Positions 54,797 to 64,000 of a stretch of 64,000 nt of DNA are shown here, one piece after another (the stretch's first letter is position 1; the number at the start of each line of letters is the position of its first letter). The DNA comes from Flavobacterium algicola. GTDB taxonomy: Bacteria > Bacteroidota > Bacteroidia > Flavobacteriales > Flavobacteriaceae. The notes under the pieces are model-generated. The model made no database searches. It was not told the origin of the DNA and saw only the letters and a program-made list of their open reading frames with translations. The translations under genes and the position numbers were made by a program. The stretch spans positions 930,001-994,000 of the forward strand of contig NZ_JAJTUT010000002.1 in NCBI RefSeq assembly GCF_022399565.1. Direction: 5' to 3'.

Positions 54797-56473
54797 TTAA
54801 AATTTATCGGTTACGCATCCTTCAGAAGCACTAGAAACCGATCTCATATATTTAAGTAAAACTCCTTGTTTGATTGGTGATTCTGGTTGTACCCATGCCG
54901 CTTTACGCTTTGCAAATTCTTCATCAGAAATTTTCACATCGATAGTGTTTTTTACAGCATCAATAGTAATCACATCACCATTTTCAATCAACGCTATCCC
55001 TCCACCTTCATAAGCTTCTGGTGTAACGTGACCTACTACAAAGCCGTGAGATCCTCCAGAGAAACGTCCGTCAGTAATCAAAGCAACTGTGTTACCCAAA
55101 CCAGCTCCCATTATAGCAGATGTTGGTTTCAACATTTCTGACATTCCTGGTCCACCTTTTGGTCCGCAGTAACGAATAATTACTACGTTTCCTGGCTTCA
55201 CTTCACCTGCTTGAATTCCTTTGATTACTTGTTTTTCACCTTCAAAAACTACAGCTGTACCTTCAAAAAATTCTCCTTCTTTACCGCTAATTTTAGCAAC
55301 GCAACCTTCTGATGCAATATTACCATATAAAATCTGAATATTACCAGTCGATTTTAATGCTTTTTGAATTTCGAAAATAACATCTTGACCATCTTGTAAA
55401 TCAGCAACTGAAGCTAAGTTCTCGGCAATAGTTTTCCCTGTAACAGTCAAACAATCCCCATGTAGCAAACCAACTTTAAGTAAATATTTCATTACTCCAG
55501 GAACTCCACCTACGTTGTGTAAGTCTTCCATCAAGTATTTACCACTAGGTTTTAAATCGGCCAATAATGGTGTTTTGTCACTTATGTCTTGAAAATCTTT
55601 TAATGTTAATTCGATACCTACAGCATGTGCCATTGCAATTAGGTGCATAACAGCATTTGTAGAACCACCTAAAACAGCTACCATAGTAATCGCATTCTCA
55701 AATGCTTTACGTGTCATGATATCTCTAGGCTTAATATCTTTTTCGAGTAAAATTTTGATTGCTTTTCCAGCATCAATACACTCTTGTTTCTTTTCTTGAC
55801 TTAATGCAGGATTAGAAGAACTATAAGGCAAACTCATACCCAATGCCTCAATTGCTGATGACATTGTGTTAGCAGTGTACATACCACCACAAGCACCTGC
55901 ACCTGGGCAAGCATTTTGAATTACACCTTTGAAATCTTCTGGTGTAATTGTATTCTTTATCTTTTTCCCCAAAGCTTCAAAAGCAGAAACGATATTTAAA
56001 TCTTCTCCTTTCCATCTACCTGGGTGAATAGATCCACCATATACCATAATAGAAGGACGGTTTACTCTACCCATCGCCATTAAAGCTCCTGGCATATTTT
56101 TATCACAACCTGGTACAGCAATCATACCATCGTACCATTGTGCTCCCATAACTGTTTCTATAGAATCAGCAATAACGTCACGAGAAACTAATGAAAAACG
56201 CATTCCGTCATTTCCGTTTGAAATACCATCACTAACACCAATCGTATTAAAAATCAATCCGACTAAATCTTCTTTCCAGACACCTGTTTTTATATCTTTT
56301 GCCAAATCGTTTAAGTGCATGTTACATGGATTTCCATCATAACCCATACTTACAATTCCGACTTGCGCTTTCTTTAAATCTTCTTCAGTTAAACCAAGTG
56401 CGTACAACATGGCTTGTGAAGCGGGTTGTGTTTCGTCTTGCGTTATTGTCTTACTGTATTTATTTAATTCCAT
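54797..56473 (-). CDS. ilvD: Dihydroxy-acid dehydratase
   Basis: 558 residues. Fe-S enzyme that dehydrates dihydroxyisovalerate. Cluster cysteines in [29 protein letters not shown] and the GRFSGG block with catalytic serine are present. Gap of 38 bp after leuB. Confidence 0.97.
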   Translation of the reverse strand: MELNKYSKTITQDETQPASQAMLYALGLTEEDLKKAQVGIVSMGYDGNPCNMHLNDLAKDIKTGVWKEDLVGLIFNTIGVSDGISNGNDGMRFSLVSRDVIADSIETVMGAQWYDGMIAVPGCDKNMPGALMAMGRVNRPSIMVYGGSIHPGRWKGEDLNIVSAFEALGKKIKNTITPEDFKGVIQNACPGAGACGGMYTANTMSSAIEALGMSLPYSSSNPALSQEKKQECIDAGKAIKILLEKDIKPRDIMTRKAFENAITMVAVLGGSTNAVMHLIAMAHAVGIELTLKDFQDISDKTPLLADLKPSGKYLMEDLHNVGGVPGVMKYLLKVGLLHGDCLTVTGKTIAENLASVADLQDGQDVIFEIQKALKSTGNIQILYGNIASEGCVAKISGKEGEFFEGTAVVFEGEKQVIKGIQAGEVKPGNVVIIRYCGPKGGPGMSEMLKPTSAIMGAGLGNTVALITDGRFSGGSHGFVVGHVTPEAYEGGGIALIENGDVITIDAVKNTIDVKISDEEFAKRKAAWVQPESPIKQGVLLKYMRSVSSASEGCVTDKF

Positions 56474-56511
56474 TATATATATGTTTGTATCTGTATTGTG
56501 TTGTTTGTCTC

Positions 56512-57630
56512 TTATAAAATTGTCGATTGTCCTATACTTACATTATCATTGTTGAAGTATAATAAATCTTGCTTGTTTAAAATGAAATTGGAAATAAAAT
56601 CTCCCACTTCATTCGTTCCGAATTTTGACTCTGGATTCAAGTCAGAGGTGACGACTTTTAATGCAATTGCTTTTTCAACAGCTTCGTGAATCTTTTTAGC
56701 CTCTTTATCCAAACCAAAATGTTCCAACATTAAAGCTGCCGATAATATAGAAGCAAATGGGTTGGCTGTGTTTTTTCCTTTCGCTTGATGGTAAGTTCCA
56801 TGCACAGGTTCAAATAATGAATGTGATTCTCCTAGCGAGCTAGAAGCCAACATTCCTATCGATCCAGTAATGATACTCGCCACTTCTGACAATATATCTC
56901 CAAATAAGTTTTCGATCAAAATAACATCAAACTGTTTTGGTTTTGCTACGATCTGTTTTGCTGCATTATCAACAAAAAGATAATTCAGCTCTACATCTGG
57001 ATATTGTTTGCTTACCTCGGTAACTACTTTTCTCCACAATCTAGAAGTCTCCAAAACGTTTGCCTTGTCAATTAAGGTTACTATTTTATTTCTTTTTTGC
57101 GCTGCTTTAAAAGCCAAATGTGCAATTCTTAGAATTTGACTTTCAGTATAAGTACATAAGTCAGTAGCAACTTTTCCGTCTTCACTAAGAGTTTTTTCGT
57201 CGAAATATATTCCGCCAGAAAGCTCTCTGTAAATCAAAAAATCAGTTCCTTCTATAATTTCTTTTTTAAGAGGAGAACTGCTCAACAGGCCCTCGTAAGG
57301 TTTGATAGACTTACTGTTGGCATACAAACCTAATCCTTCTCTTAACTGAAACAATCCTTGCTCTGGACGAATTTTCGCCTCAGGATCATTATCGTATTTT
57401 AAATCTCCAATTGCACCAAACAAAACAGCATCTGTATTAAGACACAAGTTAAGTGTTTGATCTGGGAGTGGTTTTCCTGTTTTATCTATAGCCGCAGCTC
57501 CAATGAGAGCTTCCTCAAAAATAAACTCATGGTTGAACATTAAAGCTGTAGCGTTTAATGCTTTCATGGCCTGCAAAACTACTTCAGGACCTATTCCGTC
57601 TCCTGCAAGAACTGCTATTTTTAAATTCAT
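56512..57630 (-). CDS. leuB: 3-isopropylmalate dehydrogenase
   Basis: 372 residues. Oxidative decarboxylation of 3-isopropylmalate. GDGIGPEVV, the substrate Arg cluster in [19 protein letters not shown], and [18 protein letters not shown]. Starts 11 bp after leuA. Confidence 0.96.
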   Translation of the reverse strand: MNLKIAVLAGDGIGPEVVLQAMKALNATALMFNHEFIFEEALIGAAAIDKTGKPLPDQTLNLCLNTDAVLFGAIGDLKYDNDPEAKIRPEQGLFQLREGLGLYANSKSIKPYEGLLSSSPLKKEIIEGTDFLIYRELSGGIYFDEKTLSEDGKVATDLCTYTESQILRIAHLAFKAAQKRNKIVTLIDKANVLETSRLWRKVVTEVSKQYPDVELNYLFVDNAAKQIVAKPKQFDVILIENLFGDILSEVASIITGSIGMLASSSLGESHSLFEPVHGTYHQAKGKNTANPFASILSAALMLEHFGLDKEAKKIHEAVEKAIALKVVTSDLNPESKFGTNEVGDFISNFILNKQDLLYFNNDNVSIGQSTIL

Positions 57631-57641
57631 GGCTTGGTGTA

Positions 57642-58817
57642 TTAATTTCTTACTAAGTCGTCTTGCAAATTAGAAGCTTCTATGATTTGATGAATATCAT
57701 CATCCATAACTTCTTTCTTGATATCAGCGTATTTCAAAAATTCAACATAAACAATGTCTAATTGAACCTTTGTTAATTCGTAACCTACTTTTTTAGCTCT
57801 GTAAGCCAATGCTGCTCTTCCGCTTCTTGCTGTTAAGATAATCGAAGACTCATTTACGCCCACTTCTAGCGGATCCATGATTTCGTATGTTTCTCTGTTC
57901 TTAATCACACCGTCTTGGTGAATTCCAGAACTGTGAGCAAATGCATTTGATCCAACAATTGCTTTATTAGGCTGCACCATCATTCCCATACTGTCTGATA
58001 CCAAACGACTCATTTCGTTCAATTGTTTTGTATCAATATCAGTATAAAGGTTTAAATAAGGATGTTGTTTGAAAATCATCACTACTTCTTCAAGAGCTGT
58101 ATTTCCTGCACGCTCACCAATACCATTGATAGTACATTCTATTTGTCTAGCACCGTTCATTGCTCCAGCAATTGAGTTTGCAGTTGCCATTCCTAAATCA
58201 TTGTGACAATGACATGAAATCGTAACATTTTCAATTCCTTTTACGTTTTCTTTCAAGTACTTTATTTTTTCACCGTATTCATGGGGCAAGCAATATCCTG
58301 TTGTATCAGGAATGTTTAATACCGTAGCACCCGATTTAATGACTTCCTCACAGACTCGTGCCAAGAAAGCGTTATCCGTTCTTCCTGCGTCTTCGGCATA
58401 GAATTCTACATCTTCAACATAGGTCTTAGCGTGAGCTACAGCAAATTTAGCTCTAGCAATTATATCTTCTGGTGTTGTATTTAATTTATGAATGATATGA
58501 GATTGAGATGTCCCAATTCCTGTATGAATACGAGGTCTTTTTGCATACTGCAAAGCTTGACCCGCAATATCTATATCATTTTTTACTGCACGTGTTAATC
58601 CACATACGGTTGCATTTTTTACAATTTTACTAATCTCAGAAACAGATAAAAAATCACCAGGACTAGAAACAGGGAATCCAGCTTCGATGACATCAACCCC
58701 CATCCCATCCAATCGTTCTGCTATAACGAGTTTCTGTTTGGTATCTAATTTACATCCTGGGACTTGTTCTCCGTCTCTTAAAGTGGTATCAAAAATTTGA
58801 ACTTTCTCTCTATTCAT
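57642..58817 (-). CDS. leuA: 2-isopropylmalate synthase, short form
   Basis: 391 residues. Condenses acetyl-CoA with 2-ketoisovalerate. [12 protein letters not shown], the metal HxH in SCHCHNDLG, and [15 protein letters not shown]. It lacks the ~120-residue C-terminal leucine-binding regulatory domain of long LeuA, as in other Bacteroidetes, so feedback must act otherwise. First gene of the six-gene operon. Confidence 0.94.
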   Translation of the reverse strand: MNREKVQIFDTTLRDGEQVPGCKLDTKQKLVIAERLDGMGVDVIEAGFPVSSPGDFLSVSEISKIVKNATVCGLTRAVKNDIDIAGQALQYAKRPRIHTGIGTSQSHIIHKLNTTPEDIIARAKFAVAHAKTYVEDVEFYAEDAGRTDNAFLARVCEEVIKSGATVLNIPDTTGYCLPHEYGEKIKYLKENVKGIENVTISCHCHNDLGMATANSIAGAMNGARQIECTINGIGERAGNTALEEVVMIFKQHPYLNLYTDIDTKQLNEMSRLVSDSMGMMVQPNKAIVGSNAFAHSSGIHQDGVIKNRETYEIMDPLEVGVNESSIILTARSGRAALAYRAKKVGYELTKVQLDIVYVEFLKYADIKKEVMDDDIHQIIEASNLQDDLVRN

Positions 58818-58852
58818 TTTAATTTATTTAATGTAATTTCACAACTTGATAA

Positions 58853-58881
58853 CAAATATATATTTCATTAGTTTATTACAA
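58853..58881 (-). promoter_or_regulatory. Promoter of the leu-ilv operon
   Basis: Minus strand TTG (58879-58881), an 18-bp spacer and TATATTTG (58853-58860): full consensus, 35 bp before the leuA ATG. No leader peptide or attenuator is visible in the 36-bp leader. Confidence 0.75.
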
Positions 58882-58971
58882 AAATCAAATAATTGAAATA
58901 TACTACTTATAAAGGGATTTAACACCCTTCAAACAACTGAATAACAACAACTTAAGTACATTTATTTTACA

Positions 58972-60516
58972 ATGGCTAACCATCAAAAAGATTTTTTATT
59001 TGTTTTAATAAAATCGCTTTCAAAGTCTGAAAAAAGACAGTTTAAAATATTTGCAAGCAGGTTGGAGACAAGTACGAATACAAAATTCATTGAATTATTC
59101 AACATCTTAGACAAATCAGAGGTTTATGATGAGAAAATAATTCTGAAAAGTGGTGTCATAAAAAAAGTGCAATTATCCAATCTTAAATCTTATTTGTATA
59201 AGCAAATATTGGTAAGCATACGCCTGAATGTACCGAGTCAAAATATTCGCTACCAATTACGCGAACAAATTGATTTTGCTACCATTCTATATAACAAAGG
59301 ATTGTACAAACAGAGCTTAAAAATATTGGATAAAACCAAAATTCAGGCATTAGAAAATGACGAAAAGTACATTGCTTTTGAAATCGTTGAATTTGAAAAG
59401 TTAATAGAGTCGCAATACATCACCCGCAGTATACAAGGACGCGCAGACGAACTAGTTGTACAAGCAAAAGAGCTGAATTACCGCAATACCATATCAAGTA
59501 AATTATCAAATTTATCACTACAACTATATGGTACAATGCTTAAAACAGGTTATGTCAAGAATGATGAAGAGTACAAATATATTGATGACTATTTTGTAAA
59601 ACATATTGCAAAGTTTGATGAGAAGAAGTTTGGCTTCAGAGAGAAATATTGGTTTTACAATGCCAATTTATGGCGCAGTTTTTTGGTGCAAGATTTTGTC
59701 GCTAGTTATAAATTTGCCTATAAATGGGTGACTTTATTCTACGACAATCCAAATATGATTTACCTGAATCCCGTTTTTTTCTTAAAAGGAAATAATTATT
59801 TTTTGGAGTCTGTTTTCATGTTGAAATACCAAACTAAATTTAAGAAATATTTAGATCAACTAGAAAATACAATTCAAGATCATCGCTTTCCTGTAAATGA
59901 TAATATTTCGTCGCTAGCTTTTTTGTATCTGTATAATAATAAGCTAAATTATCATATCTTAGAAGGCTCATTTGAGGAAGGTGAATATTTGATTCCGATT
60001 GTAATCGATAAAATAAAAATACACAGCGATCACTTAGACGAACATCACGAAATGTTGTTCTACTACAAATTTGCTTGTATCTACTTTGGCTCAGATAAAT
60101 TTACAGAATGTATCTATTATTTAGAGAAAATCATCAACAATAAAAACCTTACCATGCGAGAGGATTTGATGTGCTTTGCTAGATTACTGTATTTGATAGT
60201 ACATTATGAGTTAGGGAAAGATTTGCATCTTGAAACTCAAATAAAAAACACTTATAAGTTCTTATTGAAAATGAATGATTTGCACGAAGTTCAAAAAGAG
60301 ATCATTCGCTTTATGCGAAACCTGAACTCCATCTATCCTTCTGACATCAAAAAGGAATTTGTAAAAATGAGAGAAAGATTTATAGAGTTAGAAAAGATTC
60401 CTTACGAAAAAAGAGCGTTCTTATACCTTGACATTATTTCATGGTTAGAAAGTAAAATTGAAAATCGCAAAATTGGCGATATCATCAAAGAGAAAGCAAA
60501 ATTAAACAACCGATAA
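58972..60516 (+). CDS. Conserved helical-repeat protein (TPR-like), unknown function
   Basis: 514 residues, alpha-helical throughout with a periodic pattern of Tyr/Phe-Tyr near helix ends suggesting TPR-like repeats. No catalytic motif and no signal peptide. Widespread in Flavobacteriaceae as a hypothetical protein. Divergent from leuA, so the shared 154-bp region is likely regulatory for both. Confidence 0.8.
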   Translation: MANHQKDFLFVLIKSLSKSEKRQFKIFASRLETSTNTKFIELFNILDKSEVYDEKIILKSGVIKKVQLSNLKSYLYKQILVSIRLNVPSQNIRYQLREQIDFATILYNKGLYKQSLKILDKTKIQALENDEKYIAFEIVEFEKLIESQYITRSIQGRADELVVQAKELNYRNTISSKLSNLSLQLYGTMLKTGYVKNDEEYKYIDDYFVKHIAKFDEKKFGFREKYWFYNANLWRSFLVQDFVASYKFAYKWVTLFYDNPNMIYLNPVFFLKGNNYFLESVFMLKYQTKFKKYLDQLENTIQDHRFPVNDNISSLAFLYLYNNKLNYHILEGSFEEGEYLIPIVIDKIKIHSDHLDEHHEMLFYYKFACIYFGSDKFTECIYYLEKIINNKNLTMREDLMCFARLLYLIVHYELGKDLHLETQIKNTYKFLLKMNDLHEVQKEIIRFMRNLNSIYPSDIKKEFVKMRERFIELEKIPYEKRAFLYLDIISWLESKIENRKIGDIIKEKAKLNNR

Positions 60517-60540
60517 TAATTAAATTAAAAATATATAATT

Positions 60541-61491
60541 ATGCAAAACATTCCCAGCGTTGATTTAGGAGATTTTTTATCGAATGATCCTAAGCGAAAA
60601 GAAAAATTTGTAAACGAAATTGGAGCTGCATTCGAAGATATTGGCTTCGTAGCATTAAAAGGTCATTTTTTGGACCAGAAATTAGTTGAAGAATTATATG
60701 CCGAAATCAGAAATTTTTTCAGCCTGCCCTTAGAAACAAAACAAAAATACGAGGACCTTACAATCGGTGGACAGAGAGGTTATATTTCCTTTGGAAAAGA
60801 GCATGCAAAAGGCCGTAAAGAGGGAGATTTAAAAGAATTTTGGCATTTTGGTCAATATGTTGATGAGAATTCAAAATATGCGTCTGAATATCCAAAAAAT
60901 ATTGAAGTAACTGAACTTCCTCGCTTTAATGTAGCAGGAAAAGAGGCTTACCAAATGCTTGAAAAAACTGGAATTTATGTTTTAAGAGCCTTGGCATTGC
61001 GTTTAGGATTAGACGAATTTTATTTTGACAAATATGCCGAAGAAGGAAACTCTATTTTACGTCCGATTCACTACCCTCCTATCATATCTGAGCCCGACAA
61101 TGCGATACGCGCTGCAGCACATGGAGACATCAATTTAATCACATTATTGATGGGTGCTCAAGGTAAAGGATTGCAAGTTCAAAACCATAATGGAGAATGG
61201 ATTGATGCAATCGCACAACCAGATGAATTGGTGATTAATGTAGGTGATATGTTGTCGAGACATACCAATAATAAATTAAAATCGACTATTCATCAGGTAG
61301 TAAATCCACCAAGAGAATTGTGGGGAACTTCAAGATATTCTATTCCGTTCTTCATGCATCCTGTAAGCGATATGAAGCTAGACTGCTTGGAAAACTGTAT
61401 CGACGACGAGAATCCTAAACAATTTGAAGACATTACGGCAGGAGATTTTCTGTACGAACGTTTGGTTGAATTGGGATTGATTAAAAAATAG
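60541..61491 (+). CDS. Isopenicillin N synthase-like 2-oxoglutarate/Fe(II) oxygenase
   Basis: 316 residues. Double-stranded beta-helix with the iron triad H-x-D (AAHGDINLITLL) and distal His (KSTIHQV), and 2-oxoglutarate-binding RxS (RYSIPFF). N-terminal IPSVDLGDFLS and GFVALKGH are typical. Substrate unknown; relatives hydroxylate or desaturate small molecules. It follows the helical-repeat gene by 25 bp. Confidence 0.92.
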   Translation: MQNIPSVDLGDFLSNDPKRKEKFVNEIGAAFEDIGFVALKGHFLDQKLVEELYAEIRNFFSLPLETKQKYEDLTIGGQRGYISFGKEHAKGRKEGDLKEFWHFGQYVDENSKYASEYPKNIEVTELPRFNVAGKEAYQMLEKTGIYVLRALALRLGLDEFYFDKYAEEGNSILRPIHYPPIISEPDNAIRAAAHGDINLITLLMGAQGKGLQVQNHNGEWIDAIAQPDELVINVGDMLSRHTNNKLKSTIHQVVNPPRELWGTSRYSIPFFMHPVSDMKLDCLENCIDDENPKQFEDITAGDFLYERLVELGLIKK

Positions 61492-61778
61492 TTTTGATAT
61501 TCAAAATTTATGGAACGCAGATTTGAGAAATAGGATATATCTAAAAAGTCATCTAAATTCTCAAATCATTGTTCCAAATTAAATAAACGCCATACAAAGC
61601 AATTTGCAAACAGTAGAGATTAAAAATTTGCCCCATCAATAATTTACGAAATGATTATTTGGTATTTATTGCGATGTTTTTAATGAATTTGGCTAGACTA
61701 CAAAAAGCATAACAAATAATGAGCAGATTTCTTAAATTAGAATAATTTCTTAAATCTGTTTTTCCAAAAAAATGTAAA

Positions 61779-62111
61779 ATGAACCTAGAAGACCAATTAA
61801 AAAATCTCTTTCCTGATCATGTAGTCAGTAATGAACCGGAAGAAATTGACAATACTCCACACGAATTATATGTTCAAAAAGAACCTATGATTTGTAAATA
61901 TGAAAAGAGAAAAGGAAAACCAACCACTATTATCGAAGGATATGAAGGCGACGAAGAAGATTTTAAAATTCTTGCCAAAGAATTAAAAACCAAGCTAAGC
62001 GTTGGCGGAAGTTTTAAGAATGGTTCTTTAATTTTACAAGGTGATTACCGTGATAAAATAATGGAACTACTCAAAGCAAAAGGTTTTAAAGTTAAACGTG
62101 TTGGTGGATAA
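61779..62111 (+). CDS. SUI1/eIF1-like translation factor (YciH family)
   Basis: 110 residues. C-terminal SUI1 domain: KRKGKPTTIIEGYEGDEEDFKILAKELKTKLSVGGSFKNGSLILQGDYRDKI, with an N-terminal acidic stretch. Bacterial homologues (YciH) influence initiation fidelity. The 287-bp gap before it shows no gene or repeat. The nucleoside phosphorylase follows after 17 bp. Confidence 0.93.
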   Translation: MNLEDQLKNLFPDHVVSNEPEEIDNTPHELYVQKEPMICKYEKRKGKPTTIIEGYEGDEEDFKILAKELKTKLSVGGSFKNGSLILQGDYRDKIMELLKAKGFKVKRVGG

Positions 62112-62127
62112 TTCAAAATAAAAAACT

Positions 62128-62988
62128 ATGATAGCAGCATCAGAATTAATATTAAACCCTGACGGTAGTGTTTATCACTTAAATCTAAAACCCGAAAATA
62201 TCGCTCATGACATTATATTTGTGGGTGACCCAGACCGGGTTGAAAAAATCACACAATTATTTGATTCTATAGAGTTTTCGACCCAAAAAAGAGAATTTAA
62301 AATAGAAACAGGTACTTATAACGGAAAAAGAATTACCGTAATTTCTACAGGAATTGGAGCCGATAATATTGATATTGTCATAAACGAATTAGACGCTTTG
62401 GTGAACATTGACTTAAAAACACGAACGATAAAAGACAAATTGACGTCTCTAAATATTGTTCGAATAGGAACATCCGGCTCTTTGCAGGCGGCTATTCCGG
62501 TAGATAGTTTTGTTATGTCAAAGATGGGATTGGGTCTTGACAGCATGCTCCGCTCCTATGAAGCAAACAAGGTTACTAATAGCAGTGTAGAAGATGCTTT
62601 TATAAAACACACAAATTGGGATCAACTTAAGGGCCGACCTTATGCTGTAAGCTGTTCTGAAAAACTGGAAAAACAGTTTGAAAATGCAACTATCTTTAAA
62701 GGAATTACAGCTACGGCAGGAGGTTTTTATGGGCCGCAAGGTCGAATTCTTCGTTTAGCAATTCAAGACGAAGGATTAAATCATAAAATGGATAATTTCA
62801 CTTTCGAGAATAACAAAATTACTAATCTAGAAATGGAAACTGCCGCCATTTATGGTTTGTCAGCCTTATTAGGACATCAAGCACTTTCTCTAAATGCTAT
62901 TATTGCAAATCGTGCCAGTGGTACTTTTAGCGAAGATCCCAATGCAGCAATCGAAAAACTAATCGAATATACATTAGACAGATTTTAA
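62128..62988 (+). CDS. Nucleoside phosphorylase (uridine phosphorylase-like)
   Basis: 286 residues. FVGDPDRVEKI at the N-terminus, GTGIGADNIDIVINEL, RIGTSGSLQ for phosphate binding, NLEMETAAIYGLSALLG for the ribose site. Cleaves a nucleoside with phosphate to a base and ribose-1-phosphate. Base specificity is not predictable. Probably cotranscribed with the SUI1-like gene. Confidence 0.92.
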   Translation: MIAASELILNPDGSVYHLNLKPENIAHDIIFVGDPDRVEKITQLFDSIEFSTQKREFKIETGTYNGKRITVISTGIGADNIDIVINELDALVNIDLKTRTIKDKLTSLNIVRIGTSGSLQAAIPVDSFVMSKMGLGLDSMLRSYEANKVTNSSVEDAFIKHTNWDQLKGRPYAVSCSEKLEKQFENATIFKGITATAGGFYGPQGRILRLAIQDEGLNHKMDNFTFENNKITNLEMETAAIYGLSALLGHQALSLNAIIANRASGTFSEDPNAAIEKLIEYTLDRF

Positions 62989-63095
62989 ACAGTAAACTGC
63001 TTACAAATATCCAAGAAATTTAAATTATTTTCCAAAATGGACCATTTAAATTAGTTTCTTAAATTTCTCAAATTTGTTTTTCATAAATCAAAATC

Positions 63096-63473
63096 ATGAA
63101 ACTTAGAATAGCGCGTCATACAAATGATTTGGAAAAAATCAGTGCTTTTTACACAAGCATTCTAAACTTAGAAGTTTTAGGTGGTTTTAAAAACCACGAT
63201 TATTATGATGGTTTGTTCTTAGGCAATTCAAGCTTTGATTGGCATTTGGAATTTACCAAAACTACAGAAACTACCGAATTTAATTACAATGATGATGACC
63301 TTCTTGTTTTCTATCCTGAAACCCTAACTGAATATCAATCAATCATTGATACTATTACTAATAATAATATCGCTTTTTTAACGGCAAAAAATCCGTACTG
63401 GAATCAGAATGGTAAGGTGATTGAAGATCCTGATGGTTATAAAATTGTAATCTCTAATATAAAAGCTGTATAA
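63096..63473 (+). CDS. VOC (glyoxalase/bleomycin-resistance-like) family protein
   Basis: 125 residues with two beta-alpha-beta-beta-beta units: MKLRIARHTNDLEKISAFYTSILNLEVLGGF and IIDTITNNNIAFLTAKNPYW, NGKVIEDPDGYKIVI near the C-terminus. Metal-dependent small-molecule enzymes and binding proteins share the fold; function unknown. The GNAT gene starts within its stop (TAATG). Confidence 0.9.
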   Translation: MKLRIARHTNDLEKISAFYTSILNLEVLGGFKNHDYYDGLFLGNSSFDWHLEFTKTTETTEFNYNDDDLLVFYPETLTEYQSIIDTITNNNIAFLTAKNPYWNQNGKVIEDPDGYKIVISNIKAV

Positions 63474-64000
63474 TGAGTATCATTATTGAAACCGAAAGAT
63501 TGGTATTAAGAGAATTAAATAATTTAGATGCAGAAGGTATGTTTGTACTTGACAGTAACCCTCGTGTGCATGAATATTTAGGTAAAAATCCAGTATTTTC
63601 AATCGAAAAAAGTAGGGAATATATTGAAAACATTAAAAAACAATACCTTGAAAATGGGATAGGACGTTATGCAGTCGTTTTAAAAGAAAATAATCAATTT
63701 ATCGGCTGGTGCGGAATAAAATTTATCACCTTACCTGAAAATAATCATAATAATTTTTATGAAATAGGATATCGCTTAATAGAAGATTATTGGCAACAAG
63801 GATATGGATACGAATCGGCTAAAGCTTGGTTAGACTACGGTTTCAATACAATGAATATTAGAACGCTATATGCATCGGCAAATATTGAAAATAAAGGTTC
63901 TCGACGTATTCTGGAAAAAATTGGTATGGTTCCTATAAATGAGTTTGTCTGGAACGGAATCCCATGCATGTGGTATGAAATAGAAAATGTAAAATTTAAA
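63473..64000 (+). CDS. GNAT family N-acetyltransferase (3' end cut by window edge)
   Basis: Open from ATG 63473 for 176 codons to the right edge, without a stop. Strand order typical of RimJ/RimL-type GNAT: IIETERLVLREL, IGYRLIEDYWQQGYGYESAKAWLDYGF with the acetyl-CoA Q/RxxGxG/A site, and ASANIENKGSRRILEKIGM. Translationally coupled to the VOC gene by TAATG. Ends near family length, so only a few residues are missing. Confidence 0.9.
   Translation, partial: MSIIIETERLVLRELNNLDAEGMFVLDSNPRVHEYLGKNPVFSIEKSREYIENIKKQYLENGIGRYAVVLKENNQFIGWCGIKFITLPENNHNNFYEIGYRLIEDYWQQGYGYESAKAWLDYGFNTMNIRTLYASANIENKGSRRILEKIGMVPINEFVWNGIPCMWYEIENVKFK

Noticed and set aside
1-64000. tRNA, rRNA, CRISPR array, integrase or transposase
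   Set aside because: No cloverleaf with a TTCGA arm, no spaced direct repeat array, and no recognisable integrase or transposase was found by reading.

Overview
The window looks like chromosomal DNA of a Flavobacteriaceae member, most probably Flavobacterium or a close relative. It is AT-rich, many genes have the Bacteroidetes promoter form (TTG, about 19 bp, TAnnTTTG) and little Shine-Dalgarno sequence, and the gene content fits: RprX/RprY, zinc-site-less Tgt, a type IX secretion C-terminal domain, long class II KARI, a GntK-Gnd fusion and class D beta-lactamase. I see no rRNA, tRNA, CRISPR array, prophage or complete insertion sequence.

Layout. 0-23.7 kb is mostly core genome: an LptF/G permease cut by the left edge, tgt, agmatine deiminase, an M1 peptidase, a mutarotase-like protein, smpB, an HTH-Fic protein, pcm, a Gfo/Idh/MocA oxidoreductase, 3-hydroxyacyl-CoA dehydrogenase, YggS-type PLP protein, an exonuclease/GIY-YIG fusion, a voltage-gated cation channel, miaA, acyl-ACP thioesterase, mepB, then the leftward block fabI, GT2, coaE, rprX, rprY. 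23.7-27.6 kb is a low-GC accessory stretch: a decayed DUF2071 gene, a beta-helix acyltransferase, a Crp/Fnr regulator with a DinB gene, and a possible small RNA. 27.6-35 kb holds an M20 amidohydrolase, an SPFH lipoprotein, a YHYH lipoprotein, an aldehyde dehydrogenase, and a MarR/S41-peptidase pair with a clear operator.

35.1-41.5 kb (minus strand) is a compact sugar-catabolic operon: TIM-barrel isomerase, heparinase II/III-like lyase, gluconokinase fused to 6-phosphogluconate dehydrogenase, and an NRAMP-like transporter lacking the metal motif. It has no SusC/SusD and no linked regulator, but two tandem TTGG-N4-CCAA sites lie at its promoter. 41.8-50.5 kb is accessory: small secreted proteins, a T9SS-exported arylsulfotransferase under a LacI-type palindrome, a gene remnant, a class D beta-lactamase, a methionine aminopeptidase, and an AT-rich gene split in two by a frameshift in a homopolymer, ending in a HEPN-like RNxxxH motif. 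50.8-58.9 kb is the leuA-leuB-ilvD-ilvB-ilvN-ilvC operon, without leuC/leuD. 58.9-64 kb holds a helical-repeat protein, a 2OG-Fe(II) oxygenase, an eIF1/SUI1-like factor, a nucleoside phosphorylase, a VOC protein and a GNAT acetyltransferase cut by the right edge.

Most notable unexplained structures: a dispersed intergenic hairpin family (five copies, AGCCCnGAT... at one end and ...ATAGCnGGA at the other), the phase-variation-like split HEPN-type gene, the orphan candidate small RNA near 27.2 kb, and three promoter-embedded palindromes that predict local regulators.
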